Shown: positions 1 to 9,109, counted from the stretch's first letter. The stretch: 64,000 bases of DNA from a virus (IMGVR_UViG_3300035703_000046:1-64000); one strand, 5' to 3'. Program-made: numbers and translations. Notes: a model not told the origin generated them from the sequence alone.

Positions 1-267
1 AAGAAGTGATGATTGGAATTCTGGATTAAATTTGCCATCGGTTGGACCTTTATAAGAAACGCCCAATGGAGAAGTTTTTAAGAATTGCTGAACGAGCTTG
101 ATAGATTTATCATCTTCTGGCATATTTGCATCATGAATATCTAGTGGAACGGTGGACGAATTTTTTAATTCGTTGGGTCTATGGAAATTGCGTTTATCTT
201 GAGAGATGACGGGATTGGTGGGAACGTTAGAATCCCACTGAGTAGCTGCATCTTCAAGAAAGCTCAT
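1..267 (-). CDS. Partial virion-type protein, N-terminal 89 codons
   Basis: The gene starts with ATG at 267 and runs off the left edge, so only the first 89 residues are visible. An AGGA site six bases upstream of the ATG lies inside the end of the preceding gene, which stops at 268, so the two are translationally coupled. Residues about 55-88 (IKLVQQFLKTSPLGV, then GPTDGKFNPEF) have the pattern of a peptidoglycan-binding type 1 repeat: a QxFL helix, then a G.F turn before a second helix. That is a weak resemblance. The position at the end of the putative virion block supports a structural or lysis role, but the function is open. Confidence 0.6.
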   Translation of the reverse strand, partial: MSFLEDAATQWDSNVPTNPVISQDKRNFHRPNELKNSSTVPLDIHDANMPEDDKSIKLVQQFLKTSPLGVSYKGPTDGKFNPEFQSSLL

Positions 268-1497
268 TCACATTCCTAACATGTCAATATCTTTTTCAAC
301 GTCATCTGAAGGTTCTGTTTTTGAAGATTTATCAGATTTATCAGATGGTTTTTTCGATACTACTGGTTGATCTTTAAATTTGCTAAGATCTGGTTTTTCT
401 AGATATTTTCTATAGAATTCGATATCTTTAACAGCCTGATCTAATTCGTCTTTATAAGATTTTACTTTTTCCATCATAGCTGTCATGAGTTTGATAGCAT
501 CTTCTGTGTCGCTGAGAAGTATTCCTCTACCAACAGTAGAGACCCATTCCCACCATCTTGAAGAAGACTGTTTGCTTTTAAGAATTTTATCTAATCTAGA
601 TGCAACTTGAGGGGAAACTGATAGGAAATTATCTAATAATACTTTTGTTTCTTCTACTTTGCCAATTATTTCTTTGTCTAATTTAGAATTAAAGATTAAT
701 TTTGCTAAATTATGACGGGCAACAGCTTGTTGTTTTTTATTTGTAATACTTTCTACTTCGATGCTTCTTGCTGTAATTTTGGCTATTTCTTCGTCCAAGA
801 AAGAAATATTTCGAAACATAGCTTCAACATTTTTAATATAAGGGGCTAAAATTGGTCCTGTTTCGGGATAATCATTAATTACTTGAGATAATTTTTCTAT
901 CAAAGCAGATAAATCTAATTTAAGATTTTCAGAAGCTGGGAAATATTGAGAAGCAATAGCGGAACCAATTAAAGCAGCGGCTGAAAGACCTAATACAGAT
1001 AGCAATTTTGCTTTCATTCCACCCGGAACGCCTGCTTCTTTGACTAAGGATTCTGTGCAAGAATCTGCTAATTTCATTAATGTTTCTTGGTTTTTGCTAT
1101 CCAAGAAATGGGCAAGTTTAATAGTTTCATTGACGAGATCTTGATGGGCTTTAATATAGCGAGTATTGCTTTGAAGAATTTGTGGATTTTTAAGAGCGAT
1201 ATGAGCCATCATATCTTGGCGTTGTTGTAGATTTTCGACTACGCCATTGAATTTGTCATAAGAAGGACCCATGACAACTGTTTTAGGATGGGCTTGCTCT
1301 AATAATTCTTTAGTAGGAGTTGTTTTAACTCCATAGAAAATTTCAGCTGTAGATAGATCTTTTTTATCTTCTTTGGATGGTTTTTTGTCTTTGGAAGAAG
1401 ATTCTTCTTCATCTTCTTCGGCAGCATTAGAAACTAATCCTTTTTCAAGGGCGATTCTAGTATATTCTTCAAAAACATCACTGTGTCTTGGTTGCAT
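268..1497 (-). CDS. Putative virion protein with one hydrophobic segment
   Basis: This 409-residue protein is not recognised. It opens with a charged, low-complexity stretch (residues 27-48, rich in Glu, Ser and Lys). A hydrophobic Ala/Leu/Gly/Ile-rich segment at about residues 165-182 could cross or insert into a membrane, and a long helical, coiled-coil-like region follows to about 375. The C-terminus is again Lys/Ser/Asp-rich. The start overlaps the end of the upstream gene by 20 bases. It sits with other large putative internal virion proteins, one of which also has hydrophobic segments. A role in DNA ejection or a membrane channel is possible but is inference only. Confidence 0.7.
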   Translation of the reverse strand: MQPRHSDVFEEYTRIALEKGLVSNAAEEDEEESSSKDKKPSKEDKKDLSTAEIFYGVKTTPTKELLEQAHPKTVVMGPSYDKFNGVVENLQQRQDMMAHIALKNPQILQSNTRYIKAHQDLVNETIKLAHFLDSKNQETLMKLADSCTESLVKEAGVPGGMKAKLLSVLGLSAAALIGSAIASQYFPASENLKLDLSALIEKLSQVINDYPETGPILAPYIKNVEAMFRNISFLDEEIAKITARSIEVESITNKKQQAVARHNLAKLIFNSKLDKEIIGKVEETKVLLDNFLSVSPQVASRLDKILKSKQSSSRWWEWVSTVGRGILLSDTEDAIKLMTAMMEKVKSYKDELDQAVKDIEFYRKYLEKPDLSKFKDQPVVSKKPSDKSDKSSKTEPSDDVEKDIDMLGM

Positions 1498-2584
1498 TTA
1501 ATTTCCTTAAAAATTCACTGGTGATAAATTTATCTACAACTTTTTTTTCTAATTCACTAATATTTTTAGAAACCGTATATTCTTCTGGAAGTTCTACTTT
1601 GCGAGTGCCGATTCTTCCTGGATCTGAAAGTATAAAATTTGTTACATTTCTAAAATTAGCATCAGAATAGATTCTACTTTCTATATCTGGATATTGGTTT
1701 AATTCTGGATAGTAATGCAAAGCCCAGGCTTTTAGGGTAGCGGGAACTGAACCATTGATTAGGTTGGTGGTCCAAACTAATCCACTGATTGGTTCTTCTT
1801 TTTTAGACCCAAAAAAAGATTTTTTTTCTTTTGTTTTTGGTTCTGGTTCTTTTTCTGATTCTGAAGTTTCTTGAGTTTGGGGAGAATCTTCATCTTTTAG
1901 AGACTCTTTCTTTTTGGGACCAAAGATCATGGCAGCACCGGCTAAAAGTCCAAGGCTTAAAAAGATATTCTTAAACATCCAGAAGACTAATCCTTTTCCA
2001 ACATGCCAGAATTTACTTCTTCCATAGGGTGTTGAAAACAAATCTCTTCCAAAAATTTTTTCTATGAAACCAGTTTTTCCGGAAGAGCCTCCAAATCCAA
2101 AAGCAGAATTTTTAACTAAGTATGCTCTTTTGAGTAGAAAATCAAAAGACTCTTCTGCGGTAACGAATCCATCATCTGCGCTTGCGCCTGGGGCTGAGCC
2201 TGCGGCGGCATCAACTGCGGATTTAATTTCTTGAGATGAAATTGGTTCTTGGGCGTCAATTTTAGGTTTTAGGGCTTTTGCTACTTTGACAGCGACGCCA
2301 GAGAGATCGAAACCTATTTGGCTTAGAGCTAAATAGAATAGTCCTAAAAATGGATTGATTCTAAAGGCTACAGAAGGGGCTAAGAGATTAAGGATGCTGG
2401 TAAAGTAGCCGCCTGGAACTTCGGAAGAATCTTGGAATTGATCTCTAAGCCATTGGGCGGCGGAATTACCTCCAAGCGAATCGAAATAACCAGCTTGTTT
2501 AGTTAAGGAATTAGGTACGAGAATTTTCTCTAATTCCTCAACTAAAAAGTTTTCTCTTAAGAGTTTGATTTCTTCGTGGTTCAT
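1478..2584 (-). CDS. Putative membrane-inserting virion protein
   Basis: The chosen start is ATG at 2584, which forms an ATGA overlap with the stop of the upstream gene; a more distal in-frame start would overlap that gene by 49 bases. The 368-residue product has two hydrophobic stretches, at about residues 63-90 and 199-222 (the second is FWMFKNIFLSLGLLAGAAMI), separated by an Ala/Ser/Asp-rich linker. A Lys/Glu-rich tract follows the second. No enzymatic motif was seen. Its place in the virion block next to a 1071-residue protein fits an ejected internal protein that inserts in the host envelope, but this is not proven by sequence. Confidence 0.72.
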   Translation of the reverse strand: MNHEEIKLLRENFLVEELEKILVPNSLTKQAGYFDSLGGNSAAQWLRDQFQDSSEVPGGYFTSILNLLAPSVAFRINPFLGLFYLALSQIGFDLSGVAVKVAKALKPKIDAQEPISSQEIKSAVDAAAGSAPGASADDGFVTAEESFDFLLKRAYLVKNSAFGFGGSSGKTGFIEKIFGRDLFSTPYGRSKFWHVGKGLVFWMFKNIFLSLGLLAGAAMIFGPKKKESLKDEDSPQTQETSESEKEPEPKTKEKKSFFGSKKEEPISGLVWTTNLINGSVPATLKAWALHYYPELNQYPDIESRIYSDANFRNVTNFILSDPGRIGTRKVELPEEYTVSKNISELEKKVVDKFITSEFLRKLNATKTQ

Positions 2585-5500
2585 ATGAATTGAATTCGGC
2601 TTAATTGTCTTCGTATTGCTCTTACCCATTCATTGTGTTGGTAATCTAAAGTTGCAATAAATCTATCGGATTCTTTTTCTGGTAAGCCTCTTTGCTGTAT
2701 ATAAGCTATCGCAGACTTCCTTGCACTTGTCAATTGAGTAAGTAAGCTTGTTAAAAATTGTTTATATGAATTAAGAGAACCGTATTGAGAAATTTCCTCA
2801 AATTGATTTCTATATGCAGGAAGATCTGTAACATTATATTGAGCACCTGTTCGAGGGTCTTTATAAAGATAAGTTTGAGTTGCTTGATCTGTTACAACAG
2901 TTCCTGGAATTAAACGATACTTTACAAAATATTGTAAAACTTGAAATGGTTCCAAGGTATCATTTGGGAAGTACATTGTAGCTGCGTTTTGCGGATTTCC
3001 AGAAACGGTTGCCATTGATAAAATGGATTCTCCTGGCGGAACAGATGCAAACCAGAGATTTCCACCAGGATCTTTTGAATCTAGATAGATATTTCTGGCA
3101 TCAAATGGAACTATTCTTTTTGATCCGGGTGTATAAGTGATTTGGCTTGTTCCGGCGCCAGCTTGACCTTCAACTCCAGCAGCGCCTACTAATCCAGCGC
3201 TTCCCAATCGACCTTCTGGACCCCTTGCACCAGTACCAGCACCAGCACCTAATCCGCCTGCTTGATCGCCCAAATCTCCACCTTCAGCTAAAATATCTTC
3301 TAGAAGCAAGGTGTTCCATTTAGAATTTGGCTCGTTGCTAGGTTCAATTCCAAGACTTTTCATCTTTGCTAAAAAGAGCCGAGATAAATTTCTAACAAAT
3401 TGATTATAAGTTTTAGCCAGATTTTGTTCTTTAATTCTATTGCTTTTACTTATCTTTTCAAAAGATCTTTGATTGAACCAATTAATTAATTGACCCCAAT
3501 GAGCGGCAGTGGCATAACTATTCCACCCAAAAGTAGGAATCTTATCACGTACAAAATTAAAAAAGTTTCTTAAATTGAGCAAATCATTTTTTGTTACAGG
3601 AACATCTCCATCTTGATCTGTGCTTTCTGCAGGATTTAAAGTTTCGCTAATTCTATCAAATATTAAATTCAATCCACCCGGAGCACCGGCTAAACTAAAC
3701 CCTTTGCTTTGTAAAAAGGCAGTTATTAACTCATAATTTTTTTCTGCAGCAGCTTTTATTTTTTCCTGATCATTATTGAAAGCCTTAGCTGGTCCAAGGT
3801 TTTCACTAGGAATAGTTTTTACATATTTTCTTGCTGTTTCTAATGACCTTTTGGTATTTACTCCCCAAACTCCTTCTGGATCCGAAATGGCTCCCCCGGT
3901 TTTACCTATGACCATTACTATAGGTGCATCTGCTTTAGCATTAAGTTCCGGAGCTGTCATTAGATAATCACCTAATTTGCCTAAAGCCCATTGCATATGA
4001 TAAACGGCTTTCTTGGTTTCGGTTAGTTCGACTGGCTGAGTGAGTTCAGCTCCGCCGCCGCCAGCTGGTCTTGCTGGAACCGCTCCACCAGAAGGCTTTC
4101 CTTTGGTAGGAATTATAGATGGTTTTGCCTGGGCTTTCTTAACTAGTTCTAAATCAAATAAAAATGAAGCCTCTTTAATAAATTGAGGAGGGATTTGATC
4201 GTTTAATGCCTTAGTATATTCTGTAATTTTACCAACTAATTCAGAGAAATTTTTAACTTTAAAATATGATTTAATACTATTTTTAAGTTGAAAAAAAGTT
4301 TTACTTTTTACAATAATACTATTAAACTTTTGTAAATTTCCCATTTCTGTATCGATTACCGCAATTGTATCTGCGTCATCTTCTTCATTTAGAGATTTTT
4401 TCCAGCTATTTAAACTTCTATATGTTATTTTAATTGGAGAAGTTAGTTCTGAATATTGATCTTTTGTTAATAATTTTTTATTTTTATCAGTAATTTCTTT
4501 TTCTAGTTCTGAGATTGGAGTTTCAGAATTTCTTTGAATGTTTTTAACTCCAGTTTCAATATTTAATAATATTGAAGTATCTGAAAAAATATTTTTAATT
4601 GTATTATTTTCAAATATTTTTAAATCAAATTTTGTGCTTTCATCTTTAATTTCTGAAAATTTAATTAAACTATCAGAAAAATTATCAAGATTAACAGCAT
4701 TAGAAATTTCTTCTGATCTTGTTTTAATAACAGTTGCAGTATCTGAAATTTTAGAAAAATAAGATTTTAAATATTCAGTTGCTTTAGTTTTATTTTCTGA
4801 TGAAAAGAAAAGTTTTTCTTTTTCTCCAGTCCATTTTACAATTTTATCTGCAAGATCATTTGCAAAAGATGCATTGTCCCTACCTACTGGGGGGACAACT
4901 TGCGACTTAAGTTCAACTGGCAATAATTTTTTAACCGCAGATACTAAATCATCAGTACTTGATTCGTATCTTGCAGCCATTTCTATTAACCTAGTGACCA
5001 AAGTTCCTTTATCACTTCCTAATGTAGTGGTTATATATGCATATTCATTAAATTCATCCGTATTAATTTCCGCCGCTTTTAAATAGAAAGATCGAACAGA
5101 GCCACCTGGTTTGACTCTAGAATCATCAAATAAATTGCTAGAATCAATTGATTTAATATTGGCAATAATGCTATTAGCATTGCCTAAAAATATTTGTTTA
5201 TATTTACTTATAATATTTTTATTAATTTTTTCTATTTTAGTTTTTTCTTCTTCGGTAAGAAACTCTGCTCCTTCAGTTTTTTCTGATAGCTCAGTTTCTA
5301 ATAAACCATCTTCTGCAAATTTTAACAATCCCAATGCTTCAGCAGCAGCCACCACCAAATTATTCATTACAGGGGCTGGAGAGCCAGTGCCAGGCTGATG
5401 CGTTAATGTCTCTAAAATCTTCTGTTGACGATCCATGTTGGTGTGAACTACACCCCAGCCACCTTGAGCATCTACTATCTTTGTGCTCTCTGCGTGAGCG

Positions 5501-5796
5501 GCTTGTTGCAATGCACGGCTCTGCTCATCAATTAAATTAGAAAATGCTAATTGAGCTTTTTTGAAAATATTAAGCTTAACTTCTAAAGACTCAGCTTGTT
5601 CATATAAACCAAGCTCACGCAAGCCTGAAGCTAAATTAACCAAATCCTGCATAAAATTACCAGTAGCAGCATATTTATCAATGCTGGTACTAGCTGATTT
5701 GCTTAGTTTGTCCTCAACAATCCATTCTTTTTGAACGGCTGTAGTATAAAATTCTCTGAGAACAGGGCTGGTGATTAAATTAGCTTCTTTTTTCAT
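2581..5796 (-). CDS. Large putative virion protein with collagen-like stretch
   Basis: The 1071-residue product starts at ATG 5796 behind a GAGGA site. Residues 51-82 carry the helical-hairpin motif shared by several proteins here (LVNLASGLRELGLYEQAESL). The middle is long and helical, with Lys, Ser and Asn. Around residues 600-670, MQWALGKLGDYL followed by GVWGVNTKRSLETARKYV resembles a peptidoglycan-binding repeat. Around residue 870-900 lie about nine G-X-Y triplets (GARGPEGRLGSAGLVGAAG), a short collagen-like stretch. The C-terminal 170 residues look folded, with aromatic residues. Its size, mosaic make-up and neighbours suggest a tail, baseplate or internal virion protein; the family is unknown. 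Confidence 0.75.
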   Translation of the reverse strand: MKKEANLITSPVLREFYTTAVQKEWIVEDKLSKSASTSIDKYAATGNFMQDLVNLASGLRELGLYEQAESLEVKLNIFKKAQLAFSNLIDEQSRALQQAAHAESTKIVDAQGGWGVVHTNMDRQQKILETLTHQPGTGSPAPVMNNLVVAAAEALGLLKFAEDGLLETELSEKTEGAEFLTEEEKTKIEKINKNIISKYKQIFLGNANSIIANIKSIDSSNLFDDSRVKPGGSVRSFYLKAAEINTDEFNEYAYITTTLGSDKGTLVTRLIEMAARYESSTDDLVSAVKKLLPVELKSQVVPPVGRDNASFANDLADKIVKWTGEKEKLFFSSENKTKATEYLKSYFSKISDTATVIKTRSEEISNAVNLDNFSDSLIKFSEIKDESTKFDLKIFENNTIKNIFSDTSILLNIETGVKNIQRNSETPISELEKEITDKNKKLLTKDQYSELTSPIKITYRSLNSWKKSLNEEDDADTIAVIDTEMGNLQKFNSIIVKSKTFFQLKNSIKSYFKVKNFSELVGKITEYTKALNDQIPPQFIKEASFLFDLELVKKAQAKPSIIPTKGKPSGGAVPARPAGGGGAELTQPVELTETKKAVYHMQWALGKLGDYLMTAPELNAKADAPIVMVIGKTGGAISDPEGVWGVNTKRSLETARKYVKTIPSENLGPAKAFNNDQEKIKAAAEKNYELITAFLQSKGFSLAGAPGGLNLIFDRISETLNPAESTDQDGDVPVTKNDLLNLRNFFNFVRDKIPTFGWNSYATAAHWGQLINWFNQRSFEKISKSNRIKEQNLAKTYNQFVRNLSRLFLAKMKSLGIEPSNEPNSKWNTLLLEDILAEGGDLGDQAGGLGAGAGTGARGPEGRLGSAGLVGAAGVEGQAGAGTSQITYTPGSKRIVPFDARNIYLDSKDPGGNLWFASVPPGESILSMATVSGNPQNAATMYFPNDTLEPFQVLQYFVKYRLIPGTVVTDQATQTYLYKDPRTGAQYNVTDLPAYRNQFEEISQYGSLNSYKQFLTSLLTQLTSARKSAIAYIQQRGLPEKESDRFIATLDYQHNEWVRAIRRQLSRIQFI

Positions 5797-5803
5797 CTAT
5801 TCC

Positions 5804-6127
5804 TCAAAAAGTTGAATCATCTAGATCTAACATCATTACTGCATTAACAAATTTGCTTCCTAGTTTTTTTGCTAACCCAGGGTTTTCAGAAATTTGTTTT
5901 TGCATATCTAAAAATGCTTTTTTTAAAATTTCATTTTGATTAATGCTTAATTCAAAATTAGCAAAAGATTCAAGGGCATTGGCTCTTTCTTCAAAAGAAC
6001 GTTTTTCCCTTTTAATTTGCTCATCTGTCAATACTTTTTCTTTAGCTTCTCTTTCTAATTCTATAGATAAATAATTTCTAAAGACTTCAGATGACATTAA
6101 TGCATTTAAATCTTGGTCGTTTCCCAT
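5804..6127 (-). CDS. Small helical protein of unknown function
   Basis: This 107-residue, strongly charged and probably all-helical protein follows an AAGGA site with a five-base spacer. Residues 30-55 (KVLTDEQIKREKRSFEERAN) look like a coiled coil, and a second helix runs to about 95. It ends in an acidic tail (LDLDDSTF). It lies immediately upstream, in transcription order, of the 1071-residue virion protein, separated by only seven bases, so it may be an assembly partner or chaperone. Nothing in the sequence shows a specific function. Confidence 0.7.
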   Translation of the reverse strand: MGNDQDLNALMSSEVFRNYLSIELEREAKEKVLTDEQIKREKRSFEERANALESFANFELSINQNEILKKAFLDMQKQISENPGLAKKLGSKFVNAVMMLDLDDSTF

Positions 6128-6164
6128 TATATTCCTTTATGTCAAGTATTATATCTTAATATGG

Positions 6165-6527
6165 CTAAATTAACTCAATAATTAAACTATTTTCTTTAAT
6201 TTCAGAAACGAAACCAAGCAACAAAGAATCTTCATAAATTTTCTTGTTGGTGAATTTTCCGAACTGACTGCAATATAATTTGTCTTTAATTTCAAATTTA
6301 TCTGGCTCAATCATGGTTGTTTCAAAAACCATAGCTTCGTACCAAATAGGAATTAACCCAAATTCATCAAGATAATCTCCTATGACTCCAAATGGTTTTT
6401 CTCCGTTGCAAATTTTAGCAACTCCATCATGCAAAGAGACAATCATTCCAGGATCTGGAAAATATAAAGCATCTTTGAAAAGCATTTTAATAGGCTTTTC
6501 AGTTAAAGAATCTATAATTTTAAACAT
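6165..6527 (-). CDS. Small beta-rich protein, possible capsid decoration protein
   Basis: The 120-residue product is predicted to be mostly beta strand. It carries DPGMIVSL at residues 25-32, then a Cys, then KPFGVIGDYLDE. The same order (PGMI, Cys, P.G.I.D) occurs in the next gene, suggesting the two are diverged paralogues. Phage decoration proteins often show this small beta layout with repeated Gly-Val-Ile turns, and the location beside the protease/scaffold block fits. The start ATG at 6527 is one base from the upstream stop. Function is inference. Confidence 0.7.
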   Translation of the reverse strand: MFKIIDSLTEKPIKMLFKDALYFPDPGMIVSLHDGVAKICNGEKPFGVIGDYLDEFGLIPIWYEAMVFETTMIEPDKFEIKDKLYCSQFGKFTNKKIYEDSLLLGFVSEIKENSLIIELI

Positions 6528-6528
6528 A

Positions 6529-7224
6529 TCAGAAATATGTCTTAAATTCTAAGAAGCTATAAATGGCTGATGGTGGAGCGGTAACAATTCCTACAGGAGG
6601 ATACGTTTCATCAATTCTAGAAGTTGATAATTTACCATCAATGCCGCAAAATAAAATACTATTCAAAGCATAAGAGGCAGAAGTATCAAATTGATCGGTA
6701 GCAGCAATAATTTTACTGGTCCAAACTGTAATTCTACCTGTACCTTCGGTAGAATTTTCCCCTGGAATTCCTGGAACTTGATAGCTGTATCGAACTACAA
6801 CCCTAACAGAATCAAATACACCACTGTTTGTAGAACTGTAATTTAAAGGAGTTCCAGCAGGAACAGTAATAACACCATTCCTAGCATTAAGGACTACCAA
6901 TTCCGGAGTACATACAAATGAATTAGGGTAAATGTTAGCATTCTCTAATTCATATTTTAAATCAATAGGAGTAACGTAAGTAGAGCCTGATAATGTGGGA
7001 ATAGGACAAGTAATAATACAAACTTCATCTACTTTAGCAGTAGAGAAGCTAGTTTTCTTAACGTCATCAATAATTCCAATTGGGCTTAATCCATCGGAGA
7101 CACCGCAAACAACTTGATTGCCATAAACTTTTAGCTGGGCAATCATTCCGGGTTCAAATTCGGAATTAGGATCGACCAGCCAAGAATATGGAAGGCTGTT
7201 ATTGGTGTGTAGGATTCTTAACAT
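6529..7224 (-). CDS. Beta-rich putative decoration or head protein
   Basis: The start is set at ATG 7224 (MLRILHTNN). A longer in-frame reading would run over the end of the upstream gene and give a basic, unlikely N-terminus. The 231-residue product is rich in Val, Ile, Thr, Ser and Pro. It begins with EPGMIAQLKVYGNQVVCG and SPIGIIDDV, the pattern also seen in the smaller downstream neighbour, and closes with a strand-rich GKLSTSR...PPVGIV segment. There is no clear Shine-Dalgarno sequence. A virion surface role is plausible; no enzyme motif is present. Confidence 0.72.
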   Translation of the reverse strand: MLRILHTNNSLPYSWLVDPNSEFEPGMIAQLKVYGNQVVCGVSDGLSPIGIIDDVKKTSFSTAKVDEVCIITCPIPTLSGSTYVTPIDLKYELENANIYPNSFVCTPELVVLNARNGVITVPAGTPLNYSSTNSGVFDSVRVVVRYSYQVPGIPGENSTEGTGRITVWTSKIIAATDQFDTSASYALNSILFCGIDGKLSTSRIDETYPPVGIVTAPPSAIYSFLEFKTYF

Positions 7225-7252
7225 GTTTAAATATATATCAGTGAAAATTAAA

Positions 7253-7900
7253 TCAATCTTTTTTGAAAGAATAATGACGTTTGCAAATAGCTTTTTCTTT
7301 ATGGGCTCCCTTGGGGGCTTTCTTCCAGCCTTTGCATTCTTTGGACATATCTTCGTCATCGGCATCCCATGCATCCATGCAATCATAAGCTAATCCGCAA
7401 TCGGCAGCGGCATCGGCGCAGTATCTACTACAAAAAGCTTTATCTTTAACCGTATTAACTGGTTCGCCGCAATAAGCGCAAGTTTTTGCCATTAAATCAT
7501 CGTGAGCTTCGTGGACAACAATATCTGAAGCATCGTTGCCATCAAACATCCATCCTTTTTCTTTTAAGTTTTTTACAGCTTGTTTTGAGCTTTTAGGGAT
7601 AGATTTATCTTTAATTTTTTTGCCAGAAGAATCGGCGAGCATTACGTCGTTTTTGTCACCCTCATCATCTTCCTCGCCTTCCTCATCTTGATTCTCACCT
7701 AAGGAAGATAACATCTTATCAAGCATTGAGGCTTCATCTTCTAAACCGACTTCATCTAGGAGGGTAGCGGACAATTCAATTAATTTGATTGCTTTTTTTA
7801 AATGTGTATCTTTAGAAATTTCTTCTTGAGAAGCAATTATAGAAAGATTATATTCTACGCTGTCAATAAAATCTGATTCTGCAAATTTTTTAATAAACAT
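7253..7900 (-). CDS. Zinc-finger-like protein with helical-hairpin motif
   Basis: The protein has 215 residues. Residues 36-67 carry the helical-hairpin motif seen across this genome (LIELSATLLDEVGLEDEASM), followed by an acidic Glu/Asp linker (about 70-82). The C-terminal half holds a cysteine cluster: CAYCGEPV, then AFCSRYC, then further Cys residues and a final C-x2-H, consistent with a treble-clef or MYND/TRASH-like zinc site. It lies in a run of four genes sharing the hairpin motif. The molecular role is unknown; a structural zinc-binding virion or assembly protein is likely. Confidence 0.7.
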   Translation of the reverse strand: MFIKKFAESDFIDSVEYNLSIIASQEEISKDTHLKKAIKLIELSATLLDEVGLEDEASMLDKMLSSLGENQDEEGEEDDEGDKNDVMLADSSGKKIKDKSIPKSSKQAVKNLKEKGWMFDGNDASDIVVHEAHDDLMAKTCAYCGEPVNTVKDKAFCSRYCADAAADCGLAYDCMDAWDADDEDMSKECKGWKKAPKGAHKEKAICKRHYSFKKD

Positions 7901-7908
7901 ATTAATCC

Positions 7909-8100
7909 TTAGAATTTAGAAGATAGCTTTTCCATTAGTTTTGTTAATTTTTTAGAATATTTTGGTTTATCAGCCAAATCAAAACATTTAGCGGCTTCAT
8001 TTAAGCAGCGTAAAGCAACTGTTAGTTTTAAATCAGAAGACTCTAGTTGATGTTCTGAGTTTAATTTTTCCATCATTTCTAAAGCTAGATCATCTTTCAT
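7909..8100 (-). CDS. Short helical-hairpin protein
   Basis: The start is ATG at 8100, in an ATGA overlap with the stop of the upstream gene; the in-frame extension to 8115 is discarded for that reason. The 63-residue product is almost entirely two helices (LRCLNEAAKCFDLADKPKYS then KKLTKLMEKL) and looks like a stand-alone, degenerate version of the hairpin motif present in its neighbours. No function can be assigned. Confidence 0.62.
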   Translation of the reverse strand: MKDDLALEMMEKLNSEHQLESSDLKLTVALRCLNEAAKCFDLADKPKYSKKLTKLMEKLSSKF

Positions 8101-9101
8101 ACTTCGTCCTCCCAAGCAAATCCAGTATCTAAAGCATCAAGTGCATGATGCATGTCTTTCAAATCTTCATCTTCTTCGCCATCTTCTTCTTCATCCATTT
8201 CTTCGAACTCATCCATCTCTTCGTCCATTTCAGCATCTTCTTCTTTTAATTCTTCAAGCTCCTCATCTTCAGAGGATTCCTCTAACAAAGACTCAATTTC
8301 ATGCATACAATCAAGAAGTTCCATAACTTCTTCTTCGTCAAAACCTTCTTCATCTTCTAAAATTTCATCAAGTTGCTCTTTGCAGTCTTTAAGTAATACT
8401 AAGAGTTCTTCTCTGGACATATCTTCTTCATCAGAGAAATCTTCGCCGTTATCTTCTTGAGTTTCTTCTACTGCCTCTTCGGATTCTTTCAACTCTTCTT
8501 CGTCATCTTTATCTTCATCGTCTGCTGCAAAATCATCAAGAGAGACCATAAACCCTCTTAAACTTGGATCTTTTTCATATCTATCCTTCCAATAACTAGG
8601 GGATTCGGGCTCGATCATTGAAAGACTTGCTTCTGCACTTTCTTTTGCAGGCGCAGATTTAGAAGGATTTTTTTGAAGTGATCTGAAAAAATCTTCTAAA
8701 TCATCTGCATTAAAAGAGTCCATTTCAGATAATATTTCATCTGTTAATTCTACAGATTCCTCAGCCTCTTTTAATAATTTATTAGATGCAATTAGTAATA
8801 AAGAAGCCGCCTTATCAAATCCTTGAGCATCTAATTCTTCAGAAGCTTCAAGAATCATATTAAACATTTCATTTGCAGATTTTGATTTCATATCATTGCA
8901 GCTAGAGCAATCATTGGAGCATTTCGTTCCAGCTTTTCTGCACTTGCAACCTTGCCCACAATCGCAATCTGCTCCGCATTCAGAACAGCAAGATGCTTTA
9001 ACTTTTTTGGCTTTCTTGGCGGCAAATTTGCCAAATCCAAAAGATGGACTAGACATTAAAGAATCCATTTCAGCAGCAACTAAATTACTAATTTTTTTCA
9101 T
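8097..9101 (-). CDS. Acidic protein with metallothionein-like Cys cluster
   Basis: The 334-residue product has three parts. Residues 38-68 contain ten cysteines in CC, CxxC, CxC and CxxxC spacing (SECGADCDCGQGCKC), much like a metallothionein. Residues 79-113 carry the shared helical hairpin (MILEASEELDAQGFDKAASL). The C-terminal half, about 195-325, is one of the most acidic stretches in the window, almost all Glu, Asp, Met and Leu. The gene overlaps its downstream neighbour by ATGA. Metal binding is suggested by the Cys spacing; whether the acidic tail mimics DNA or fills the capsid is unknown. Confidence 0.72.
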   Translation of the reverse strand: MKKISNLVAAEMDSLMSSPSFGFGKFAAKKAKKVKASCCSECGADCDCGQGCKCRKAGTKCSNDCSSCNDMKSKSANEMFNMILEASEELDAQGFDKAASLLLIASNKLLKEAEESVELTDEILSEMDSFNADDLEDFFRSLQKNPSKSAPAKESAEASLSMIEPESPSYWKDRYEKDPSLRGFMVSLDDFAADDEDKDDEEELKESEEAVEETQEDNGEDFSDEEDMSREELLVLLKDCKEQLDEILEDEEGFDEEEVMELLDCMHEIESLLEESSEDEELEELKEEDAEMDEEMDEFEEMDEEEDGEEDEDLKDMHHALDALDTGFAWEDEV

Positions 9102-9109
9102 CTTTATCC

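Noticed and set aside
6140-6150. TTGACA hexamer as a -35 for the gene at 5804-6127
   Set aside because: The nearest TATAAT-like hexamer is only about 11 bases away and overlaps the ribosome site, so the geometry is wrong.
6529-7386. Longer version of the beta-rich protein starting at 7386
   Set aside because: The extra 54 residues are basic and overlap the end of the gene at 7253-7900 in another frame; the ATG at 7224 avoids this.
8152-8460. Poly-Ser open reading frame on the plus strand
   Set aside because: It is the antisense of the Glu/Asp-rich tail of the gene at 8097-9101; composition is a reflection of GAA/GAT codons.
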